The translations under genes were made by a program, and so were the position numbers. DNA of 6,725 nt from an uncultured Oscillospiraceae bacterium (lineage in GTDB: Bacteria; Bacillota; Clostridia; Oscillospirales; Oscillospiraceae). This document shows, in pieces, positions 1-5,418 of the stretch. Each line of letters starts with the position of its first letter. Position 1 is the first letter of the stretch. Where the stretch lies: positions 1-6,725 of the forward strand of contig CAKSWM010000079.1 of NCBI GenBank assembly GCA_934511545.1, written 5' to 3'. The notes beneath the pieces were generated by a model. That model ran no database searches, was not told where the DNA came from, and saw nothing but the letters and a program-made list of their open reading frames with translations.

Positions 1-1
1 T

Positions 2-1558
2 ATCCCGGCTCTTGGACATGATTATAGAGCGGCTGTGAGCGAAGCGACCTGCACAAAGGACGGCGTCACTACCTATGTCTGCGCAAACTGCGATGATTCC
101 TACACGGAGACCACTCCTGCCCTCGGACACGACTATGCAGAGACCGTGACTGAGGCCACCTGCACGACCGACGGCAGCACGACCCATAGCTGCAAACGCT
201 GCGGCGACAGCTATACGAGCGATATCGTTTCCGCTCTCGGACATGATTATACCTGCACTGAAGAGGGCGGTAGCCGTGTTTATACCTGCAAGCGCTGCGA
301 AGATACTTACACAGAGGCGATAATGCCTACGGTTGCCGTAAAGCTCAATGTCGGCGAGACATACACGTTCAGCACGGACAACGCGGACGTCACCGAGGAG
401 ACCGACTCCGGCATTGCGTCAATGAGAGTTGATGTGAACAGCGCCGGCTATGATCTGGTGTCCAGCCTTACCGAAGGCGATTATCTCCTTGTCTGCGGCG
501 GCAGCGTTCTTACTACCGGAGCTTCCACCTATTACAGCTCGTGGGACGGCGCCGGAACGGTCAGCGGCCTTTCCTGCACAACATACAATTCTTCCGCTGA
601 CTATGACAGCTATCTCTGGACGATAACGGCCAAAACAGGCGGCTATACGCTCCGGAGCAGCGACGGACGCTATCTCAACATCACGGCGGGCAGCAGATCG
701 AGCAGCATTACGCTCTCGTCTGAACCTCAGATACTCACGATCACAGATCTTGGAAGTACATTCTCCGTTGCATACGGCAATACGTACCTTGACCGATACA
801 GCTCGTCGTTTGTGGGCGCTTATCCCGGAAGTGCAAACGCAAATGAGCAGTGGTATTTCTACAAGGCGGAAGCGAAAAGCTATGACGTAACGATAACGGG
901 CGTATCCGCAGGAAAAACGGCTGCCGTTATTGGCGGGACGCGCTATGAGATCGACGTACATGCCCATGACTATACCGCCGAGGTCACGTCCAACGCGACA
1001 TGTACGGAATCGGGATCCGTGACGTACACCTGCGAGGATTGCGGCGAGTCCTATACGGAGACTGTTCCGGCGACTGGCCATGACTATTCCCGCACAGAGA
1101 CGGACGACGCCTATATCTACACCTGCGTTAACTGCGGCGACAGCTACTCTGAGCCCAAGGTGACAACGACATACAACTCCGTATCTGCAATATCATCCGG
1201 GAACACGTATGTCATAACGGTCTATTCCTCCGGAAAATACTACGCCGTAACACATAACGGCACTTCGCTTGGCGTCGAGGCAGTCACCGTATCCGACGGA
1301 AAGATCACATCTGATGTTGCCGAAAACATGCTCTGGAACTATTCCGGAAACAAGTTCAGCTTCACCAGCGGCGGTTCGACGTATTATCTGTATAAGTCCG
1401 GCTATTCCTCGCTCAGGATCGGCACATACGGCACAAACGCATCGTACAGCAGCAACAGGCTCGGTTTCAGCAACAACTATCTGCGTTATGCCAACGGTTC
1501 GCTCTCTCTCAGCAGATTCAACTACACCGCGTGCTATATGTTTGAAGAAACAAACTGA
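2..1558 (+). CDS. C-terminal part of a modular Cys-repeat, beta-rich, probably surface or secreted protein (5' end outside window)
   Basis: The frame is open from base 2 to a TGA at 1556-1558, giving 518 visible residues. The GTG at 35 lies inside a repeat and is not a believable start, so the gene begins upstream. Order of modules, counted from the first visible codon: three Cys repeats (3-109), an Ig-like opening segment (about 110-144), a beta-rich domain with WTIT, YTLRSSDGRYL and QWYFYKA (156-290), an Ig-like closing segment with VTITGVSAGKTAAVIGG (294-319), two more Cys repeats (321-386), and a second beta-rich domain (387-518) ending in CYMFEETN. Composition is rich in Ser, Thr, Tyr and Gly, as in exported adhesin-like proteins. 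No LPXTG motif or hydrophobic tail is seen at the C-terminus, so any anchor must lie upstream, or the protein is secreted. Similar repeats are known to me from surface proteins of gut Clostridia. Function is unknown: carbohydrate or host-surface binding is only a guess. The gene ends in its own terminator, 27 bases downstream. Confidence 0.85.
   Translation: MPALGHDYRAAVSEATCTKDGVTTYVCANCDDSYTETTPALGHDYAETVTEATCTTDGSTTHSCKRCGDSYTSDIVSALGHDYTCTEEGGSRVYTCKRCEDTYTEAIMPTVAVKLNVGETYTFSTDNADVTEETDSGIASMRVDVNSAGYDLVSSLTEGDYLLVCGGSVLTTGASTYYSSWDGAGTVSGLSCTTYNSSADYDSYLWTITAKTGGYTLRSSDGRYLNITAGSRSSSITLSSEPQILTITDLGSTFSVAYGNTYLDRYSSSFVGAYPGSANANEQWYFYKAEAKSYDVTITGVSAGKTAAVIGGTRYEIDVHAHDYTAEVTSNATCTESGSVTYTCEDCGESYTETVPATGHDYSRTETDDAYIYTCVNCGDSYSEPKVTTTYNSVSAISSGNTYVITVYSSGKYYAVTHNGTSLGVEAVTVSDGKITSDVAENMLWNYSGNKFSFTSGGSTYYLYKSGYSSLRIGTYGTNASYSSNRLGFSNNYLRYANGSLSLSRFNYTACYMFEETN
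8..328 (+). repeat. First Cys-repeat cluster: three tandem GHDY repeats
   Basis: There are three protein-level tandem repeats at 8-118 (37 aa), 119-232 (38 aa) and 233-328 (32 aa). Each opens with ALGHDY and ends near the pattern CxxC-x-DxYT. The first two contain EATC, then nine residues, then CxxC. The third is shorter and has its first Cys directly after GHDY with ten residues before CxxC. The His of GHDY plus three Cys per unit could form a zinc-ribbon-like metal site, but this is inference. The DNA copies are diverged, so they are not recent duplications. Confidence 0.9.
962..1159 (+). repeat. Second Cys-repeat cluster: one full and one degenerate GHDY repeat
   Basis: Two further units lie at 962-1069 (36 aa, opening AHDY, with NATC, nine residues, CEDC) and 1070-1159 (30 aa, opening ATGHDY, with only the final CVNC pair). 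The last unit has lost the first Cys, where the third unit of the first cluster still has one. As in the first cluster, a full unit is followed by a shortened unit directly before a beta-rich domain. Confidence 0.88.
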
Positions 1559-1584
1559 ACAGGAAAACAGTTAAAGAACGTCTT

Positions 1585-1617
1585 AGCTCACACCATTTTA
1601 TATGGTGTGAGCTTTTT
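1585..1617 (+). terminator. Intrinsic terminator of the repeat-protein gene
   Basis: A perfect 12-bp stem pairs AGCTCACACCAT at 1585-1596 with ATGGTGTGAGCT at 1602-1613, around the five-base loop TTTAT. A run of five T follows (1613-1617). It starts 27 bases after the stop codon. There is no matching A-run on the left side, so it should act only on + strand transcription. It separates the accessory gene from the DNA repair genes. Confidence 0.93.
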
Positions 1618-1660
1618 ATAGCCGCTATTGCAAAAAGAACATCGCCGGGGATTGTTCTGC

Positions 1661-1689
1661 TTGAAGAGCGGGAGCGTTAATGTTATAAT
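1661..1689 (+). promoter_or_regulatory. Sigma-A-type promoter of the recO-mutS2 unit, extended -10
   Basis: The -35 element TTGAAG (1661-1666, four of six matches) and a perfect -10 TATAAT (1684-1689) are separated by 17 bases. A TG one base before the -10 (1681-1682) makes it an extended -10 promoter. Expected transcription start is about 1696, which leaves a leader of about 113 bases before the recO start. A second TATAAT at 1731-1736 has no acceptable -35 element. Confidence 0.75.
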
Positions 1690-1799
1690 CTAAACGCTGA
1701 CAGCTCCCGAAGCTTTTGCGCTGAGATCCATATAATATCATATAAAACGGACATGATGATTCGGATAAGCCGGGGCTTTGGGAAAGGGGAAAGAGCGGC

Positions 1800-1804
1800 G
1801 GAGA
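1800..1804 (+). promoter_or_regulatory. Ribosome binding site that fixes the recO start
   Basis: GGAGA lies five bases before the ATG at 1810. In-frame ATG codons at 1753 and 1756 have no purine-rich site at a suitable distance, which argues for the 1810 start. Confidence 0.7.
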
Positions 1805-1809
1805 ATGGT

Positions 1810-2553
1810 ATGTATATCACAACTCGTGGCCTTGTTATAAGAGAGGTCAATTATAAGGAAGCGGATAAAATATTGACCGTGCTGACGGACACGGAGGGAA
1901 AGCTGACCGTATCCGCCCGCGGGGCGCGGCGCAAGGGGTGCAGATATTCCGCTGCAACACAGCTTTTCTCTTTTTCCGAGATGACGCTGTTCGGAAACAG
2001 AGGACGTTGGTCTCTGAATGAGGCGGAAACGCGCGAACAGTTTCTGGGATTGCGTGAGGATATAGTGAAGCTTGCGCTGGGTTCATATATGGCGGAAGTT
2101 CTGGAGGCTGTCTCGGCCGAAGACATGCCTGATCCGCAGGTGCTGCAATGCGGGCTCAACAGTCTGTATGCACTCAGCAGCGGACTGTGCCCGCCGGAAC
2201 AGGTGAAGGCAGTGTTCGAACTGCGTCTGATGTGCCTGTCGGGCTACGAACCGGATGTTTCCGCCTGCTGTGTCTGCGGAAATACCGAACCCGCGGAGCC
2301 TGTCCTGAACATAGAAGGGGGCAGCATACATTGCAGGCGCTGCGCCATGCAGGGAGAACGCGCCTCCGTTCAGCTGTGCAGCGATTCTCTGGCGGCTATG
2401 CGGCATATCGTCCTGGCTCCGGCAAAGCGTATATTTTCATATTCTCTGACGGGAGAGGCGGCCGAAAGGCTTTCGGCCGCCGGAGAGAAGTATATGCTCT
2501 ATCATACCGGACGCGGGTATGGTTCATTGGATTATTACAAAGGCCTTATTTAA
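1810..2553 (+). CDS. recO: DNA repair protein RecO (recombination mediator)
   Basis: RecO works with RecF and RecR in the cytoplasm to load RecA onto SSB-coated single-stranded DNA at gaps, and it anneals complementary strands. The 247 residues begin MYITTRGLVIREVNYKEAD, the typical opening of the N-terminal OB fold (about 1-80), with a basic GARRKG patch at 38-43. The helical C-terminal part holds a zinc site, C153-x2-C156 and C175-x2-C178, as in many Gram-positive RecO proteins. Length matches the family (about 250). The ATG at 1810 is chosen because it has a Shine-Dalgarno site and gives the conserved N-terminus; the frame is open to ATG 1753, which would add 19 unfamiliar residues. mutS2 follows after 15 bases, so the two are probably co-transcribed from the promoter at 1661-1689. 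recO is not next to era here, although era is a common neighbour in Firmicutes. A 12-bp palindrome lies within the coding sequence at 2457-2481. Confidence 0.93.
   Translation: MYITTRGLVIREVNYKEADKILTVLTDTEGKLTVSARGARRKGCRYSAATQLFSFSEMTLFGNRGRWSLNEAETREQFLGLREDIVKLALGSYMAEVLEAVSAEDMPDPQVLQCGLNSLYALSSGLCPPEQVKAVFELRLMCLSGYEPDVSACCVCGNTEPAEPVLNIEGGSIHCRRCAMQGERASVQLCSDSLAAMRHIVLAPAKRIFSYSLTGEAAERLSAAGEKYMLYHTGRGYGSLDYYKGLI
2457..2481. repeat. Near-perfect palindrome inside recO
   Basis: GGCGGCCGAAAG (2457-2468) is the exact reverse complement of CTTTCGGCCGCC (2470-2481), with one base (G2469) at the centre. In RNA it could form an 11-bp GC-rich hairpin with a three-base loop. No T-run follows, so it is not an intrinsic terminator. 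The codons spell AAERLSAA in the C-terminal part of RecO, so it could be a by-product of alanine-rich coding. Confidence 0.85.
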
Positions 2554-2568
2554 GAGGATGCAATTATT

Positions 2569-4947
2569 ATGGAACTGTATGAAAAATCATTAAACACACT
2601 CGAACTGCCGAGCGTCCTTGCGCTCCTGGCGGATGAAGCGGTAAGCGATCCCGCAAAGGAAAAGGCGCTTGAGCTCCGTCCCTCGAAATCGGAGTTCGAG
2701 GTAAAAAAGCGCATGAGTGAAACAAGCTCAGCAAAAAAGATGATGACGGTAAAGGGCAGCCCGTCTTTTTCCGGAGTGAAGGATGTGCGGTCCAGCCTCA
2801 GCCGCGCGGATATGGGCGGGGTGTTGAATACGCGCGAGCTGCTCGACATTGCGGGAGTGCTTCAGACGGCGCGCCTGGTCCGCGGCTATGTCGGGAACGA
2901 CAATATCGGTAAAACCGATATAGATCATCTGTTTTACAGCCTTCAGGCCAACCGTTTTCTGGAGGACAAGATAAACGGCTCGATAACTGCCGAGGATGAG
3001 ATAGCAGATGCTGCCAGCGCAGAGCTTGCGGATATCAGGAGAAAGATACGTGCGGCCAGCGCGAGAGTACGCGAGGCTCTGCAAAAGATAATCTCGTCTC
3101 CGACCTATGCCAAGGCGCTGCAGGAGCCTATCATAACAACACGCTCGGACCGGTATGTCGTGCCGGTCAAGGCGGACCACAAGGGCTCGGTTCCGGGACT
3201 CGTGCACGATGTGTCATCGTCCGGAGCGACTCTGTTCATAGAACCGATGGCGGCCGTTAAGGCCAATAATGAGCTTCGGGAGCTCAGAGCGAAGGAAAAG
3301 TTGGAGATCGAGCGCATTCTGGCCGAATTGTCTGCCGACTGTGCTGAACACAGGGAGGACATAACCCGCGATTTTGATATACTTGTGACGCTGGACTTTA
3401 TCTTTGCAAAAGCAAAGCTGAGCTATAAGTATGACGGAGAGGAGCCGCGGATATCCGAAAGGGAACTGGTGCTGCGAAGAGCTAGACATCCGCTTCTGCC
3501 GAAGGACAGCGCCGTGCCGATAGACATTGAGCTTGGCGGAGAGTATGACACGCTGGTCATAACGGGACCGAATACAGGCGGAAAGACGGTGAGCATCAAG
3601 ACGATGGGGCTCCTCAGCGCAATGGCGCTGTGCGGCCTGCACATTCCCACGGCCGACGGAAGCTGCATACCGGTGTTTCGCGCGGTGCTTGCCGATATCG
3701 GCGATGAACAGAGCATAGAGCAGTCGTTGTCCACGTTTTCCTCACATATGACGAATATTGTAAGGATAATCGAGGAATGCGGAGAAGGAACGCTGCTGCT
3801 GCTTGACGAGCTTGGCGGCGGCACGGATCCGACTGAGGGCGCGGCGCTTGCCATGAGCGTGATCGAATATGCACGCTCCATGGGTTCGCTGGTCGCCGCG
3901 ACGACCCATTATGCTGAACTTAAGGTATATGCGACCAACACTGCCGGCGTTCAGAACGCTTCGTGCGAATTTGATGTCGAGACCCTCCGCCCGACATACA
4001 GGCTGCTGGTCGGCATCCCGGGCAAGTCAAACGCGTTTGCTATCTCCGCGCGGCTGGGACTGCCCGAGAATATAATCGAGGATGCACGCAAGCGTATCGG
4101 AACGGAGAGCGCAAGCTTTGAGGCAACGATCGAAAAGCTTGAGCAGGAACGCCGCAAGATGGAAAAATACGCCGATGAGGCCGAGACCAAGCTGCGCGAG
4201 GCCGAAAAAAGCGCAGAGCGCGCCGCAAAGATCGAGGCGGAGCTCAATTCCCGGCTCGAAAAGGCGGAGGAAAAATCCCGCCGCGAGGCACAGCGCATTC
4301 TCGACGATGCGCGCCGCACTGCGGACAGCGTGTTTGCAGAGCTCGACGAGATGAAGAAAAAGCAGCAGACCGACGATGATCACAGGCGCGTCAACGAAGC
4401 GCGCGCGGAGCTCCGTCGGCGCATAAACGAAAGCGCGCAAAAGTATGCATCGCCAAGCACGCCGGAGCCGGAACCTGAAGCGGCGCCTTCGCGGGAGATC
4501 CGCCCGGGAGATACGGTCATGATACGATCAATGGGCATCAAAGCCGAGGTCATCTCCATCTCTCCCGATAAGAACCTTGAATTGCAGGCCGGCATTATGC
4601 GCGTGAACGCAAAGCCGGGCGAGGTATATCTGCTGGAAAACGAAAAGAAGAAGCAGCCAAAGAGCAGCGGAAGCGTCTCGGCGGCAAGGACCGGCTTTGC
4701 GAGAGTTGGGCCGGAGCTTGACATACGCGGAATGATGACGGACGAGGCGATACCGATCGTTGAGCGGTATATTGACAATGCCGTGATGAGCAAGCTCACC
4801 ACCGTGACCATAATCCACGGAAAGGGGACGGGTGCGCTGCGCGCTGCGGTCCAGGATTGCCTGAAGCACAATCGCCAGGTGAAAAAATACAGGTTGGGAA
4901 GATACGGCGAGGGAGAAACCGGAGTGACTGTGGTAGAATTGAAATAA
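2569..4947 (+). CDS. mutS2: MutS2 ATPase/endonuclease with C-terminal Smr domain
   Basis: MutS2 is a MutS paralogue without the mismatch-recognition domain. In various bacteria it restrains homologous recombination; in Bacillus it has been linked to rescue of collided ribosomes. Visible parts of the 792 residues: an N-terminal core/lever region (1-320); an ABC-type ATPase with Walker A GPNTGGKTV (333-341), the STFSSHM motif from 388, Walker B LLLLDELGGGTD with D413 and E414, and the switch histidine H447; a long charged coiled coil (about 505-625); a KOW-like segment starting RPGDTVMI (645-690); and an Smr nuclease domain with LDIRG (717-721) and HGKGTG (750-755) near the end. Length matches the family (about 780-790), and no key motif is missing. 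The start at 2569 is preceded by GAGG (2554-2557), 11 bases away, a rather long spacing. It lies 15 bases behind recO, which suggests an operon. No terminator is seen before the next promoter at 5004. Confidence 0.96.
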   Translation: MELYEKSLNTLELPSVLALLADEAVSDPAKEKALELRPSKSEFEVKKRMSETSSAKKMMTVKGSPSFSGVKDVRSSLSRADMGGVLNTRELLDIAGVLQTARLVRGYVGNDNIGKTDIDHLFYSLQANRFLEDKINGSITAEDEIADAASAELADIRRKIRAASARVREALQKIISSPTYAKALQEPIITTRSDRYVVPVKADHKGSVPGLVHDVSSSGATLFIEPMAAVKANNELRELRAKEKLEIERILAELSADCAEHREDITRDFDILVTLDFIFAKAKLSYKYDGEEPRISERELVLRRARHPLLPKDSAVPIDIELGGEYDTLVITGPNTGGKTVSIKTMGLLSAMALCGLHIPTADGSCIPVFRAVLADIGDEQSIEQSLSTFSSHMTNIVRIIEECGEGTLLLLDELGGGTDPTEGAALAMSVIEYARSMGSLVAATTHYAELKVYATNTAGVQNASCEFDVETLRPTYRLLVGIPGKSNAFAISARLGLPENIIEDARKRIGTESASFEATIEKLEQERRKMEKYADEAETKLREAEKSAERAAKIEAELNSRLEKAEEKSRREAQRILDDARRTADSVFAELDEMKKKQQTDDDHRRVNEARAELRRRINESAQKYASPSTPEPEPEAAPSREIRPGDTVMIRSMGIKAEVISISPDKNLELQAGIMRVNAKPGEVYLLENEKKKQPKSSGSVSAARTGFARVGPELDIRGMMTDEAIPIVERYIDNAVMSKLTTVTIIHGKGTGALRAAVQDCLKHNRQVKKYRLGRYGEGETGVTVVELK

Positions 4948-5003
4948 AATCGATACAGGGCTCAAACCCATAACTGTGCAAGACAACAAATGTTACAAAA
5001 CTG

Positions 5004-5032
5004 TTGACGATTAAGCGATAATTTGTTAAAAT
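5004..5032 (+). promoter_or_regulatory. Strong sigma-A-type promoter of ptsH, extended -10
   Basis: TTGACG (5004-5009, five of six matches) and TAAAAT (5027-5032, five of six) are 17 bases apart. TG one base before the -10 (5024-5025) adds an extended -10 element. Expected start is about 5039, giving a short leader of roughly 30 bases. I looked for a CcpA cre-type operator overlapping it and saw none. Confidence 0.85.
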
Positions 5033-5054
5033 CTTTTCAGGAATATCAGAATAT

Positions 5055-5062
5055 AAAAGGAG
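5055..5062 (+). promoter_or_regulatory. Ribosome binding site of ptsH
   Basis: AAAAGGAG stands eight bases before the ATG at 5071. It fixes the HPr start; the frame stays open upstream to a TTG at 5023, but that codon overlaps the promoter and would add 16 residues absent from the HPr family. Confidence 0.85.
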
Positions 5063-5070
5063 CTGTGACT

Positions 5071-5331
5071 ATGGTTATCCGTGAAGTTGTTATTAACAAT
5101 CAGGTAGGGCTTCATGCAAGACCGGCGACTTTCTTTATACAGAAGGCCAACGAGTTCAAATGCAGTATATGGATCGAAAAGGACGAAAGAAAAGTCAATG
5201 CCAAGAGCCTTCTCGGCGTTCTTTCGCTTGGCATCGTCAAGGGCACCTCTATCAACATAATTGCCGATGGTACGGACGAGGAAGAAGCCGTCAACACTCT
5301 GACCGAACTTATAGCAACTGATTTCTCCTGA
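5071..5331 (+). CDS. ptsH: Phosphocarrier protein HPr of the phosphotransferase system
   Basis: HPr accepts phosphate from enzyme I at His15 and passes it to the EIIA parts of sugar transporters in the cytoplasm. In Firmicutes, phosphorylation at Ser46 by HPr kinase turns it into the co-repressor of CcpA. The 86-residue protein has GLHARPA with the histidine exactly at position 15, and AKSLLGVLSLG with serine exactly at 46. Both regulatory sites are thus intact, which argues against a Crh-type paralogue (no active His15). Length is standard. The gene has its own strong promoter and a terminator hairpin starting 30 bases after the stop, so it is probably made largely as a single-gene transcript, plus possible read-through from mutS2. 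A second in-frame stop (TAA, 5338-5340) follows the TGA. Its position between mutS2 and uvrC is unrelated to its function. In some clostridia HPr and hprK lie near uvrC, which may explain the arrangement (from memory, not checked). Confidence 0.95.
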   Translation: MVIREVVINNQVGLHARPATFFIQKANEFKCSIWIEKDERKVNAKSLLGVLSLGIVKGTSINIIADGTDEEEAVNTLTELIATDFS

Positions 5332-5360
5332 GTAAACTAAATGTCATAAGCGATATTCAC

Positions 5361-5394
5361 CGGGGCGTGTTTTTTCAGCACGCCCCGTATTTTC
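5361..5394 (+). terminator. GC-rich intrinsic terminator between ptsH and uvrC
   Basis: CGGGGCGTG (5361-5369) pairs perfectly with CACGCCCCG (5379-5387) around a nine-base loop containing six T. The tail TATTTT (5388-5393) is a shortened U-run. The hairpin ends only about 16 bases before the uvrC ribosome binding site, so it may terminate incompletely and set the level of uvrC expression. Confidence 0.78.
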
Positions 5395-5402
5395 ATGATG
5401 CC

Positions 5403-5413
5403 GGAGGGAGGTG
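5403..5413 (+). promoter_or_regulatory. Strong ribosome binding site that fixes the uvrC start
   Basis: GGAGGGAGGTG contains two overlapping Shine-Dalgarno cores. The one nearest the gene (GGAGGTG, 5407-5413) is five bases before the ATG at 5419. Two in-frame ATG codons at 5395 and 5398 abut the terminator tail and have no such site, so they are unlikely starts. Confidence 0.82.
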
Positions 5414-5418
5414 CGCTC

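Noticed and set aside
419..1081. A long open frame (220 codons) on the minus strand opposite the repeat-protein gene
   Set aside because: It lies wholly within a clear coding sequence, is rich in Arg, Ala and Ile as expected from reverse reading of this codon usage, and shows no recognisable domain.
1269..1574. An overlapping + strand open frame of 101 codons at the end of the repeat-protein gene
   Set aside because: It is a frame-shifted reading of the second beta domain, with Pro/Ser/Arg-rich composition and no family features.
1636..1658. Inverted repeat AGAACA ... TGTTCT just upstream of the recO promoter, as a possible LexA (SOS) box
   Set aside because: The half-sites GAAC and GTTC are 13 bases apart, whereas the Gram-positive LexA box has four. 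It ends before the -35 element and the match is only six bases.
1914..1928. GC-rich palindromic run CGCCCGCGGGGCG in recO
   Set aside because: The arms are only five bases with a three-base centre, inside an Arg/Gly/Ala-coding stretch; this is expected from composition.
4984..5006. Inverted repeat CAACA ... TGTTG overlapping the ptsH -35 region as a possible operator
   Set aside because: It has only five-base arms at 13-base spacing in AT-rich sequence, which is easily met by chance, and it does not match a cre site.
5023..5070. An upstream TTG start giving HPr 16 extra residues
   Set aside because: It overlaps the promoter's -10 region and would put His15 at position 31. The ATG at 5071 has a clear ribosome binding site and gives family numbering.
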